Assembly (NCBI GenBank): GCA_902586495.1
Contig: CACIHQ010000003.1
Location: 36,606-100,605, forward strand
From: an uncultured Pelagibacteraceae bacterium
GTDB lineage: Bacteria; Pseudomonadota; Alphaproteobacteria; Pelagibacterales; Pelagibacteraceae
Reading direction: 5' to 3'
Length of the DNA: 64,000 bases
Shown here: positions 43,718 through 51,985 of the stretch, piece by piece
Numbering within the stretch: the stretch's first letter is position 1
Layout of the letters: every line of letters starts with the position of its first letter
Translations under genes and position numbers: made by a program
Notes under the pieces: model-generated
Told to the model about the DNA's origin: nothing
What the model saw: only the letters and a program-made list of their open reading frames with translations
Databases searched by the model: none

Positions 43718-44347
43718 TTATTTTACTTTATACAAACCCAACCAAGCATTTACATCTTTGCTAGCGATGTAATCAGATTTAAAAAACTCTATTTCACTCC
43801 AAAGATTAGATTTATTTAATTCTTGTATTTTTTTATCAAATCCATAATCTTTGTATATACCCTCATTAATTGTGAAACAAATTAAACCACTTTTTTTAGT
43901 TATTCTTATAAATTCATCCAAAGCATTTGGTTTTACGTGGCCAAAAGTAAATGTGCCAACACAAAAAATTGCATCGTAAGTGTCATCTTTCAAATTAATT
44001 GGCTCATTTAAATTTGACTTTAGGAGTTTTTTATACAAATTTGTCGGGATGGTGCTCAATAATTTTTGTGATAGATCTGCACCATGAAAGTTTTTGAAAC
44101 CGTATTTTTTTAATTCTAAGCCAACTAAACCAGTTCCGCAGCCAGCGTCAAAGATCAAAGCATCTTTATTTTTCTCATATTTTAGGAAAGTATTAACGGT
44201 TTCTTTTGGTCCTGTATAATTCCAATCAACCATATCTTTGTTATATTTGTCATTTTCACCCCACTCATCATAGTAATCCATTACCTCTTTTGTGGTTTTC
44301 AATTTATAAATTGGTACTTTGTTTCCTACGTCTTTTTGTGCCATCAA
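43718..44347 (-). CDS. Class I SAM-dependent methyltransferase
   Basis: The 209-residue protein begins with a helix (KTTKEVMDYYDEWG) and has motif I ALIFDAGCGTGLVGLEL, FHGADLSQKLL and DAIFCVGTFTFGHV. It resembles Williams-Beuren-type/UbiE-like small-molecule methyltransferases. It is divergent from the MetF-like gene and separate by 36 bases from the methanethiol-oxidase operon. Substrate is unknown. Confidence 0.85.
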   Translation of the reverse strand: MMAQKDVGNKVPIYKLKTTKEVMDYYDEWGENDKYNKDMVDWNYTGPKETVNTFLKYEKNKDALIFDAGCGTGLVGLELKKYGFKNFHGADLSQKLLSTIPTNLYKKLLKSNLNEPINLKDDTYDAIFCVGTFTFGHVKPNALDEFIRITKKSGLICFTINEGIYKDYGFDKKIQELNKSNLWSEIEFFKSDYIASKDVNAWLGLYKVK

Positions 44348-44373
44348 ATAATTATATTATAGGATGAATTTCT

Positions 44374-44399
44374 TTGACAGTATTTTCAAAAGATATAAT
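44374..44399 (+). promoter_or_regulatory. Possible promoter of the metF-like/dmdA-like pair
   Basis: Perfect TTGACA and TATAAT hexamers are present but only 14 bases apart, shorter than the usual 16-18. The -10 lies 9 bases before the ATG at 44409, which would make a nearly leaderless message and supports that start over 44364. Confidence 0.35.
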
Positions 44400-44408
44400 T
44401 ATCTAAAT

Positions 44409-45137
44409 ATGAGATTTTCTCTTGAAATAAGTCCCAAAACTGACTTAAGCACTATTCCAAAAGTTAGTGATGTTTATATCACAATGTTGCCTGGTGGTGA
44501 CTACAAAAAAACAGCTCAACAAGCAGTTGATTTAGTTAAAAAAGGCTTTAACCCAGTTCCTCATTTCCCTGCTCGATCAATGCAAGATGAAAAACAGCTA
44601 AAAGATTATGTTTCTAGATGTAAAGATGGGGGTGTAAAACAAGTGCTGGTAATCGGAGGTGGTAGAGAGCCGATGGGAAAATTCGATAGCTCCTTTCAAC
44701 TTTTAGAGACTGGTTATTTTGAGAAGATGACCATAGGAATTGCTGGACACCCAGAGGGGAGTCCTGATATATCCGACTCAGATTTAAAAAAAGCTATGAT
44801 AGATAAAAAACCTTATGCTGATTATATAGTAACACAATGGTTGCTAGATCCTCAACCTATTATAGATTTTATATCAAAACAAAGTGTACCAGTCCATGTA
44901 GGGATTACTGGGCCCCTAAAGATATCGAGCCTAATAAAATTTGCAAATATCGTTGGAGCAAAAAATTCCTTAAATTTTCTTAAATCTAATTTCAGCAAGG
45001 CATTAGATTTATTAAGACCTAAAGACCCAAATGATTTAATTGGGAAAATTAAATCTCATACTGATTTTTTCCACATTTATACATTCGGCGGCTTGACGGA
45101 AACTAACAAGTGGTTGAAGGAGAACAATTATGTCTAA
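44409..45137 (+). CDS. metF: MetF-like methylenetetrahydrofolate reductase family protein
   Basis: From the ATG at 44409, MRFSLEISPK matches the usual MetF opening (the track start 44364 adds 15 residues that overlap a promoter-like sequence). The chain (242 residues) contains VYITMLPGGDY, FNPVPHFPARSM, VLVIGGG and GIAGHPEGSPD, the flavin/folate barrel pattern. It is shorter than E. coli MetF (296). It overlaps the GcvT-like gene by 8 bases. In this setting it may run towards oxidation of 5-methyl-THF produced by the partner (inference). Confidence 0.85.
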   Translation: MRFSLEISPKTDLSTIPKVSDVYITMLPGGDYKKTAQQAVDLVKKGFNPVPHFPARSMQDEKQLKDYVSRCKDGGVKQVLVIGGGREPMGKFDSSFQLLETGYFEKMTIGIAGHPEGSPDISDSDLKKAMIDKKPYADYIVTQWLLDPQPIIDFISKQSVPVHVGITGPLKISSLIKFANIVGAKNSLNFLKSNFSKALDLLRPKDPNDLIGKIKSHTDFFHIYTFGGLTETNKWLKENNYV

Positions 45138-46488
45138 AGAATTTGATTATACAAAATTAAAACATGCAACATCAGTAGATCAATCTGATCGAGAAGTACC
45201 TTATAACTTAAGACAAAGTGGACCTACCAAAGTTGAAATGCTTATATCAACAAGAGTTAGAAAATCACCTTATTGGCATTTATCTATGCAAGCAGGATGT
45301 TGGAGGGCAACAGTATACAATCGAATTTATCATCCAAGAGGATATGTAAAACCTGAAGATGGTGGAGCGATGGTTGAGTATGATGCAATTGTAAACCATG
45401 TAACGATGTGGAATGTTGCAGTCGAAAGACAAATAAGAGTAAAAGGTCCTGATGCAGAAAAATTTGTAGATTATGTAATAACTAGAGACGCAACAAAAAT
45501 TTCTCCAATGAGAGCAAGATATGTAATTTTATGTAATGCATACGGTGGAGTTTTAAACGATCCTATTCTTTTAAGAATTTCAGAAGATGAATTCTGGTTT
45601 TCTCTATCAGACTCAGACATTGGAATGTATCTACAAGGCGTAAACGCTGATGGAAGATTTAATTGTAAAATTGAAGAAACTGACCATTGCCCAGTTCAAA
45701 TACAAGGTCCTAAATCTAAAGCTTTAATGAAAGATCTTTGTGGTGATCAATTTGATTTGGATAATATGCCTTTTTACGGATTGGCTGAGGCAAAAATCGG
45801 AGGAAGAAGTTGTGTAATTTCACAATCTGGTTTCTCAGGTGAAGCTGGATATGAGATTTATTTAAAAAATGCAACACTATACGCGGATGATATGTGGAAC
45901 GCTGTTCTAAAAGCTGGTGAAAAACATAATTTGATGGTTATTGCTCCAGCTCACCATAGAAGAATCCAAGCAGGTATACTTTCTTGGGGACAAGATATGG
46001 ATCAACAACATAATCCTTTTCAGTGTAATCTCGGTTATCAAGTCTCTTTATCTGGTAAAGGAGAATGGAATAAAAAGTCTGACTATGTAGGTAAAGAAGT
46101 TTTAGAAAAAATGAAGTCAGAAATAAAAGCAGGAAAGAAACCTTACAAACTGCAATTAGTTGGTTTAGAACTGGGTGGAAAGCCAATAGAAGATTATGCA
46201 CCTGATTTTTGGTTAATCTCAAATATAAATGGTGGTGATCCTGTAGGATTTATTACTTCTCCTTGGTGGCATCCTGAAAAAAAGACTAATATTGCAATGG
46301 GCTACGTTCCTTTTGACGGGACTCTGAATGCTAATGGATTTCCTAAAGGAAAGGTCGGAACTAAATATAAGGTTCATCTACCAGAAAAATATTCAAATAG
46401 TCCAGGTCAACCAGTAGATGCAGTTATAGTTGATATACCATTCAAAGAGTCTTTTAATGCAAATACAAGAGAGGTGGTTACAGGTTAA
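45130..46488 (+). CDS. GcvT-family folate-dependent methyltransferase, DmdA-like demethylase
   Basis: The 452-residue protein is of the aminomethyltransferase fold. ATVYNRIYHPRGY, VTMWNVAVERQIRVKGPDAE, NAYGGVLNDPILLRI and SGFSGEAGYEIYL resemble DMSP demethylase DmdA more than glycine-cleavage GcvT. It is about 80 residues longer than DmdA, with an insertion near PEDGGAMVEYD and a longer C-terminus (FITSPWWHPEKKTNIAMGYVP). Pairing with a MetF-like gene suggests it moves a methyl group to THF from an unidentified methylated compound. Confidence 0.82.
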   Translation: MSKEFDYTKLKHATSVDQSDREVPYNLRQSGPTKVEMLISTRVRKSPYWHLSMQAGCWRATVYNRIYHPRGYVKPEDGGAMVEYDAIVNHVTMWNVAVERQIRVKGPDAEKFVDYVITRDATKISPMRARYVILCNAYGGVLNDPILLRISEDEFWFSLSDSDIGMYLQGVNADGRFNCKIEETDHCPVQIQGPKSKALMKDLCGDQFDLDNMPFYGLAEAKIGGRSCVISQSGFSGEAGYEIYLKNATLYADDMWNAVLKAGEKHNLMVIAPAHHRRIQAGILSWGQDMDQQHNPFQCNLGYQVSLSGKGEWNKKSDYVGKEVLEKMKSEIKAGKKPYKLQLVGLELGGKPIEDYAPDFWLISNINGGDPVGFITSPWWHPEKKTNIAMGYVPFDGTLNANGFPKGKVGTKYKVHLPEKYSNSPGQPVDAVIVDIPFKESFNANTREVVTG

Positions 46489-46504
46489 TAGTCTTTAAAA
46501 GAGC

Positions 46505-46522
46505 TAGATTACTTTTAATCTA
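46505..46522 (+). other. Hairpin just before the 34-residue ORF
   Basis: TAGATTA-CTTT-TAATCTA is a perfect 7-base stem one base from the next ATG (46524). It has no T-run. It could affect initiation of that ORF or end the dmdA-like message inefficiently. Confidence 0.4.
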
Positions 46523-46523
46523 A

Positions 46524-46628
46524 ATGTCTAAAGGTTTTTTAATTGGAATTTGCATTATCATAATTATTGCTTTAATAGTCTTTCCATTAATTGTTTCATA
46601 CAAAGAGCAAAAAAATAAAAAAAATTAA
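46524..46628 (+). CDS. 34-residue single-helix membrane protein (not in ORF track)
   Basis: ATG to TAA encodes MSKGFLIGI, a long run of Ile/Leu/Val forming one membrane helix, and a basic tail (SYKEQKNKKN). The TAA is followed directly by the ATG of the next membrane gene, the spacing of a real small gene in this genome. No family recognised. Confidence 0.5.
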   Translation: MSKGFLIGICIIIIIALIVFPLIVSYKEQKNKKN

Positions 46629-47171
46629 ATGTTTGGAGAGTTTTTAAATATTATCTTTAAGTCTATTAAACTAGACAAGTCTCTTTATACAGATAGTAGA
46701 AATTTTGGTGAAGCCTCAATTTATTTTGCTGGATTAATTATGATCTTAGATGGAGTAGCGGGTGCTGTAGCTGCAAATACAGTTATCAAAACAGCTATTG
46801 GGATGTCAGGACTAACAGCAATTTTGACTTGGTTTATTTGGGCAATTTTAATTTATGTTTTGGGAGTGAAGATATTTCCTGATAAACAAACAAAAGTATC
46901 TTTTAAAAAAGTGTTAACTTTTGTTGGATTTGCTCACGCTCCAGGTTTGTTGAGGTTCTTCGCAGTCACACCTGAACTGATGATACCAATAATTTTTATT
47001 ACTCAATTTTGGATTTTTGCTGCGCTAATTATCTCAACAAGACAAATTTTAAATTTTAAATCAAATTTAAAATCTTTTGGAATTGTGTTCTTATCTTTTC
47101 TAATTATTGTCTTCTTATCTATTTCTTTTGTAATGAGTAGAATGAATGCTTTACCAGTAAACAGTATTTAA
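46629..47171 (+). CDS. YIP1-family membrane protein
   Basis: The 180-residue protein has about five hydrophobic segments. LTAILTWFIWAILIYVLG and TFVGFAHAPGLLRFF resemble the Yip1 domain family. Function in bacteria is unknown. The preceding 34-residue ORF abuts it. Confidence 0.75.
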   Translation: MFGEFLNIIFKSIKLDKSLYTDSRNFGEASIYFAGLIMILDGVAGAVAANTVIKTAIGMSGLTAILTWFIWAILIYVLGVKIFPDKQTKVSFKKVLTFVGFAHAPGLLRFFAVTPELMIPIIFITQFWIFAALIISTRQILNFKSNLKSFGIVFLSFLIIVFLSISFVMSRMNALPVNSI

Positions 47172-47323
47172 ATCGGAAAAATTGTTTTTGAAACTCTGCA
47201 CGATTTGCAAATTTTAAATCCTGTTAAAATTAAATTTTGAGTAACACTCTCATCTTCCTTTTTACACTCATCACAAATATCGTCTAACTCTTTTGAATTA
47301 TCAAAATCTTTATCATTGCTCAT
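47168..47323 (-). CDS. 51-residue zinc-ribbon-like protein (not in ORF track)
   Basis: Reading leftwards from the ATG at 47323 gives 51 residues with an acidic N-terminus and two CxxC pairs (DICDECKK and KICKSCRVSK) 19 residues apart, the spacing of a small zinc ribbon. It overlaps the convergent YIP1-like gene by 4 bases. No other gene uses this stretch. The chance of two CxxC pairs in a random frame is small. Confidence 0.65.
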   Translation of the reverse strand: MSNDKDFDNSKELDDICDECKKEDESVTQNLILTGFKICKSCRVSKTIFPI

Positions 47324-47426
47324 TTTATGAAAACATTATTAATGATATTAACACTTTTTTTTAGTTTTATTTATTTTATTGAAATTTTTATTTAATTTTG
47401 AAATAAGATTATATTCAAATTTTTCG

Positions 47427-47918
47427 ATGAAAAAGAACAAAAATCAAAAAGTAGCATTGGTGATGGGTAGTCAATCGGACTATAAAACAATGAAATTAGC
47501 TGCAAAAGTACTTAAAATTCTCGGTGTTAAATTTGAAACTAAAATAATTTCAGCTCATAGAACACCTAAAAGAATGTATGAATTTTCAAGTAAGGCTAAA
47601 AAAAATAATATTAGTGTAATAATTGCTGGTGCCGGAGGATCTGCGCATTTACCTGGAATGATTGCAGCTTTAACTTCGATTCCTGTTTTGGGTGTTCCAA
47701 TTGAAAGTAAAAAACTTAAAGGCTTAGATAGTCTTTTGTCAATTGCTCAAATGCCTAAAGGTATCCCAGTAGGAACATTAGCCATAGGAAATGATGGAGC
47801 GATAAACGCAGCATTACTTGCTGCATCAATAATTGCAAATAATAATTCTATTGTAAGTAAGAGATTAGAAAAATGGCGTGTATCACAAACAAGATCTGTA
47901 AAAAAAAGACCTAAGTAA
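47427..47918 (+). CDS. purE: N5-carboxyaminoimidazole ribonucleotide mutase
   Basis: This is a purine-synthesis enzyme. The ATG at 47427 (MKKNKNQKVALVMGSQSD) fits the family; the track start at 47379 adds 16 unlikely residues. VMGSQSDYKTM, SAHRTPKRMYEF and AGAGGSAHLPGMIAA are diagnostic for class I PurE. It lies 5 bases before purK. Confidence 0.95.
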   Translation: MKKNKNQKVALVMGSQSDYKTMKLAAKVLKILGVKFETKIISAHRTPKRMYEFSSKAKKNNISVIIAGAGGSAHLPGMIAALTSIPVLGVPIESKKLKGLDSLLSIAQMPKGIPVGTLAIGNDGAINAALLAASIIANNNSIVSKRLEKWRVSQTRSVKKRPK

Positions 47919-47923
47919 GACTA

Positions 47924-48973
47924 ATGTCAGAGATAAAGTTAGGCATTATCGGTGGTGGTCAACTCGGAAGTATGCTTTCAAATGCTGCACAAAAGTTGAA
48001 CGTAAAAACAGTAATCTATTGTGATGATTTAGATGCACCAGCAAAAAATTTTTGTGATGAGTTTATTTGTGGTAAATACGATGAAAAAGAAAAAATTAAT
48101 GAATTTATTGAAAAGGTAGATATCGCTACATATGAATTTGAAAATATTCCATTTGAAACTCTCAATGAAATCAATAAGACAAAGCCTGTATTACCAAAAC
48201 CATCTATCAATAGACTGATACAACACAGGTTAGCTGAAAAAGATTTTGTAAATAAACTTAATATTAGAACCACACAATATGCATCTATTGATAAAAAGTC
48301 TGACTTAGATTCTTTAAAAGATTTGCTTCCAGGTATTTTAAAAACAACAACTATGGGTTACGATGGTAAAGGCCAATACCCTATTAAAGAAATTAAAGAA
48401 GTAGATGCGTTAAATATAGATTTTTCCAAAGGCTACATACTAGAAAAATTAGTAAAACTTAAAAAAGAAATTTCAGTAATTATTACAAGATTTGGAAATA
48501 ACGAATATGAAATTTATGAACCAATAGAAAATATTCATGAAGATCAAATACTTAAATACTCCAGTATACCTGCTGATATAAGTGAAAATATTTTTAAACA
48601 GTCAAAAAATTGGGCTATGGATATTGCTGAAGAGTTAAAGTTTATAGGAACTCTTTGTGTAGAATTTTTTATAGATAGAAATGAAAATTTATTTGTTAAC
48701 GAAATTGCCCCTAGAGTACATAATTCTGGTCATCTCACTATCAATGCTTACAATGTTAGCCAATTTGAAAATCATGTAAGAGCAGTTTGTTCTCTAAAAA
48801 AAGTCTCGTTAAAAAAACTATATAATGCAAAGATGATTAATCTAATAGGAAGTCAGATTGAGCAATATAGAAAAAATAATAGTTTGGGTGAAAACGAATT
48901 TTTTTTTGATTATTTAAAAAAAGAAATTAAAGCTAAAAGGAAGATGGGACACATCACTACTTTGATAAAATGA
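47924..48973 (+). CDS. purK: N5-carboxyaminoimidazole ribonucleotide synthase
   Basis: The 349-residue ATP-grasp enzyme converts AIR, ATP and bicarbonate to N5-CAIR for PurE. LGIIGGGQLGSMLSNAAQ, TYEFENIPFETL, KTTTMGYDGKGQ and NEIAPRVHNSGHLTI are typical. It overlaps the next gene by 4 bases. Confidence 0.95.
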   Translation: MSEIKLGIIGGGQLGSMLSNAAQKLNVKTVIYCDDLDAPAKNFCDEFICGKYDEKEKINEFIEKVDIATYEFENIPFETLNEINKTKPVLPKPSINRLIQHRLAEKDFVNKLNIRTTQYASIDKKSDLDSLKDLLPGILKTTTMGYDGKGQYPIKEIKEVDALNIDFSKGYILEKLVKLKKEISVIITRFGNNEYEIYEPIENIHEDQILKYSSIPADISENIFKQSKNWAMDIAEELKFIGTLCVEFFIDRNENLFVNEIAPRVHNSGHLTINAYNVSQFENHVRAVCSLKKVSLKKLYNAKMINLIGSQIEQYRKNNSLGENEFFFDYLKKEIKAKRKMGHITTLIK

Positions 48974-49437
48974 TACAATCAATAGAAGGAAATTTTGATC
49001 ATCCAGAAGTAAATGAACTTCTTACAAAACATTTTAAAGAACTAAGAGCTGCATCCCCACAGGGAAGTGCCCATGTTCTGGATATCCCTGGTTTAAAAGT
49101 TTCCTCAATAAAATTTTGGAGTCTATGGGAAAATAATAACTTAATAGGATGTGGTGCGCTTAAATTTTTAAGTAAAGACCATGGTGAATTTAAGTCAATA
49201 AGAGTTCATGATGACTTTAGAAATAAAGGAAACGGAATTAAGATAATAAAACATTTAATCAATGAAGCAAAAAATCTAAATATTCTTAGAATTAGTATTG
49301 AAACAGGTTCTGGAGAATTTTTTGAGCCTGCAAGAAAGTTATTTAAAAGTTGTAACTTTCAGCCTTGTAAGCCTTTTGCGCATTATAAAGAGGACGTAAA
49401 TTCTCTTTATTTTACAAAACAAATTAGCAATGATTAA
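48970..49437 (+). CDS. GNAT-family N-acetyltransferase
   Basis: The 155-residue protein resembles putative acetyltransferase YsnE/PhnO-type: LLTKHFKELRAASPQGSAHVLD, then the acetyl-CoA site IRVHDDFRNKGNGIKIIKHLI, and LRISIETGSGEFFEPARKLFKSCNF. It overlaps purK by 4 bases (ATGA), so translation is coupled. The acceptor is unknown. Confidence 0.88.
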   Translation: MIQSIEGNFDHPEVNELLTKHFKELRAASPQGSAHVLDIPGLKVSSIKFWSLWENNNLIGCGALKFLSKDHGEFKSIRVHDDFRNKGNGIKIIKHLINEAKNLNILRISIETGSGEFFEPARKLFKSCNFQPCKPFAHYKEDVNSLYFTKQISND

Positions 49438-49547
49438 TATTTAAACTTGTAAATAGATCAATTTAGTTGACAAAAGACTTAAAATTTTAAAGAAAGGCAC
49501 AATTACTTAATTATAAGTGATAAATTAACATAACAATAAGTAAAAAT

Positions 49548-49754
49548 ATGAGTCTACAAGGTAAAGTAAAATGGTTCAATCCGACTAAAGGTTATGGTTT
49601 TATTGAACGAGAAGACAAAGAAAAAGATGTATTTGTTCACGTTTCAGCAGTGAGAGACGCTGGCATGAACGGTTTAGATGAGGGTCAAGCTTTGACTTTC
49701 GATGTTGAAGATGGTCCTAAAGGTCCTTCAGCAGTTAACTTAAAAACTGCATAA
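49548..49754 (+). CDS. cspA: Cold-shock domain protein
   Basis: The 68-residue protein has both RNA-binding motifs (KGYGFIER and VFVHVSA) and the start [14 protein letters not shown]. It should bind single-stranded RNA or DNA as a chaperone. A 110-base leader precedes it with no other gene in it. Confidence 0.94.
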   Translation: MSLQGKVKWFNPTKGYGFIEREDKEKDVFVHVSAVRDAGMNGLDEGQALTFDVEDGPKGPSAVNLKTA

Positions 49755-49766
49755 TTTTCAAAAATT

Positions 49767-49825
49767 TTATTGGCTGTATCAATCAAATAACTTAGGTATT
49801 TCATTTTTATGGCCAATAATTTTTT
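49767..49825 (+). terminator. Possible terminator of the cold-shock gene
   Basis: TTATTGGC and GCCAATAA form an 8-base stem, with a 37-base loop, followed by TTTTTT. The large loop weakens the call. Confidence 0.4.
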
Positions 49826-49846
49826 ATCAAAAAGAAGCTATAAGTT

Positions 49847-50593
49847 ATGATTGGTATTCTTGGTGGAATGGGAACACAAGCAGGTCTTGATTTCTGTAAT
49901 AAACTTGCAGTGTTAAATAGAGGAAAAATTGATCAAGATTATCCTCTATTTTTACTTTATAATAAATCTAACATACCTGGTCGACCTGAGTCGATTGGAA
50001 TTCAGACAAGTAGATTAACAAATAGATTTTCAAATTCAAAAAATAAAAAAAAATATAGATTAGTCTTAGACAGTTTGCTCAAAGGATGCAGATTACTTAA
50101 AAAAGATAAATGTAAGTTTATTGTCATTCCATGTAATACAGCACATTATTGGTATGATGATTTAAAAAAAAAAATAAAATTACCAATAATAAACATGCCA
50201 AGAGAAGTCTATATTCATACAAAAAGGACGTGTAAAAAAAACTCACCTATAGGCTTACTAGCTACAGAAGGAACTATAATTACAGGTGTATATAATAAAT
50301 TTTTTGATACAAATTATAAATTGATACACCCAAATAAATTAATTCAAAAAAATTCTGTAAACCAAGCAATTAAACTTGTTAAAATGGGTAACGTAAAGGC
50401 AGCAGCTAAGAAAATTAAACCAGCTATAAATTTCTTGATTGAAAAGAAGTGTAAAAAAATTATTCTTGGTTGTACAGAATTACCCATAGCAATATTTGCC
50501 TTTAAATCATTTGATAAAATCAAAAAATCAAAAATTTTTTTAGATCCAAATTTAATTTTAGCAAATGCAGCAATGAAAAAATATCGAAAATAA
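49847..50593 (+). CDS. Aspartate/glutamate racemase family protein
   Basis: The 248-residue protein opens IGILGGMGTQAGLDF and has both catalytic cysteines, in VIPCNTAHYWYDDL and ILGCTELPIA. The family includes aspartate and hydantoin racemases and decarboxylases. Aspartate racemase is the best guess. It is unusually lysine-rich. Confidence 0.88.
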   Translation: MIGILGGMGTQAGLDFCNKLAVLNRGKIDQDYPLFLLYNKSNIPGRPESIGIQTSRLTNRFSNSKNKKKYRLVLDSLLKGCRLLKKDKCKFIVIPCNTAHYWYDDLKKKIKLPIINMPREVYIHTKRTCKKNSPIGLLATEGTIITGVYNKFFDTNYKLIHPNKLIQKNSVNQAIKLVKMGNVKAAAKKIKPAINFLIEKKCKKIILGCTELPIAIFAFKSFDKIKKSKIFLDPNLILANAAMKKYRK

Positions 50594-50596
50594 TCA

Positions 50597-51034
50597 ATGC
50601 AATCTAAAGATAAGCCATATGTTTTATATGTTGCAGAGGTAATCTATTTAGAAATTTCAGAAATTAAAAAAAAGAACTCAAATTTTTCAAATAAAGAGGC
50701 TATTGATGCTTTTATTGGTAACGGGACTTATAAAAATATTAGTAGCGGAAAATTTCATGATGATTGGCTAAAAGAATTAAAAGAAAATAATTTTATTGAT
50801 TTAAAAACAAATAAAAAAATTCCAGAGGAGACAATAAGACTATTAAAAATTCAAAAAGATTTGATGGTAAAACAACTTATCCAGTTTCCAGATCTTTATG
50901 ATACTAAAAATAATTTACCACTTGAAATATCCCAAAGAGCATTTGATCATATTTGGAGAATGTGTGAAAGTTATGAGTTATGGTGCAAAGAGACTAAACA
51001 AAATGAATTTATTCAATTACATATTACTGATTAG
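50597..51034 (+). CDS. Uncharacterised soluble protein
   Basis: I do not recognise a family in these 145 residues. The chain is charged and largely helical (AEVIYLEISEIKKK, EETIRLLKIQKDLMVKQL, AFDHIWRMCESYELWCKETK). It follows the racemase gene by 3 bases, so it is probably translated with it. Confidence 0.75.
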   Translation: MQSKDKPYVLYVAEVIYLEISEIKKKNSNFSNKEAIDAFIGNGTYKNISSGKFHDDWLKELKENNFIDLKTNKKIPEETIRLLKIQKDLMVKQLIQFPDLYDTKNNLPLEISQRAFDHIWRMCESYELWCKETKQNEFIQLHITD

Positions 51035-51072
51035 TAAACTGTATAAATGATAATTAACCTATCAAGCTAAAA

Positions 51073-51921
51073 GTGATTAGAATATATCCTCTTATTTTTA
51101 TTCTGCTATGGTCTTCAGCATTTATAACCACTAAGCCAATTGTAGATAATAGCGACCCTTTTGTAGCATTGGCTTTTAGGTTTTTTTTTGTAGCTCTTGG
51201 TTTCTATTTTTTCTCTTATTATTTAAATCAATCATTAATTACAAATAAGAGAAAAATAGCTGAGGCTGTTTTAAGTGGTGTGCTTTTTCATGGATTTTAT
51301 TTAGGTGGAGTTTTTTATTCAATCTCAATTGGAATGCCAGTAGGAATAGCAGCTTTAATAGTCACTCTTCAACCGGTTTTAACAAACATCTTAAGTGGAC
51401 CCATCCTTGATGAGAAAATAACTACCCAACAATGGATTGGGGTTTTACTAGGTTTCACGGGTGCCTCTTTAGTTTTAGGTTTAGATATAGGTTCTGGTAT
51501 CCCTTTATTAGGACTTATCGCAACAATCATAGCTTTATTATCAATTACAATATCTACAATTTGGCAGAAAAAGATAAGTAAAAACTTACCTTTGTCAGTA
51601 AGTAATTTTTATCAGGCATCTGGAGGATGTTTATTTCATGTTCTAATAGTAATTTTCTTTGCTGAACCATATATAAATTTTACCAAGGTTTTTATTATTG
51701 CAATGAGCCATCAGGTACTGCTTGTCTCTTTTGGTGCTTTTACAATCTTAATGGTTTTAATTAAAAAAAATTCAGCAAGCAAAACTGTCTCGATATTTTT
51801 TTTAATTCCATCAACTTCAGCTTTAATGGCATGGTTTTTTTTAAATGAAAAATTAACTAATTTGGATGTTGTTGGCTTTATTGTAACATCTGTTGGGGTT
51901 TATATTGCTACAAGAGAATGA
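51073..51921 (+). CDS. EamA/DMT-family transporter
   Basis: The 282-residue membrane protein has about ten helices in two repeated halves: LLWSSAFITTKPIVDNSDPF at the start, then LQPVLTNILSGPILDEKIT and the matching C-terminal LMAWFFLNEKLTNLDVVGF. It starts with GTG. Probably a metabolite or amino acid exporter; the substrate is unknown. Confidence 0.9.
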   Translation: MIRIYPLIFILLWSSAFITTKPIVDNSDPFVALAFRFFFVALGFYFFSYYLNQSLITNKRKIAEAVLSGVLFHGFYLGGVFYSISIGMPVGIAALIVTLQPVLTNILSGPILDEKITTQQWIGVLLGFTGASLVLGLDIGSGIPLLGLIATIIALLSITISTIWQKKISKNLPLSVSNFYQASGGCLFHVLIVIFFAEPYINFTKVFIIAMSHQVLLVSFGAFTILMVLIKKNSASKTVSIFFLIPSTSALMAWFFLNEKLTNLDVVGFIVTSVGVYIATRE

Positions 51922-51985
51922 AACTATTATATATTTTCAAAATTAATAAAAAGATATATTAATCGATAAATTTTAATTTAATGTA

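Noticed and set aside
44364-44408. N-terminal 15 residues of the track's MetF-like ORF
   Set aside because: They overlap a TTGACA/TATAAT-like region, have no ribosome site, and are not part of the usual MetF start.
49467-49472. TTGACA as -35 of a cold-shock promoter
   Set aside because: No acceptable -10 at 16-18 bases; the nearest AT-rich hexamer is only 12 bases away.
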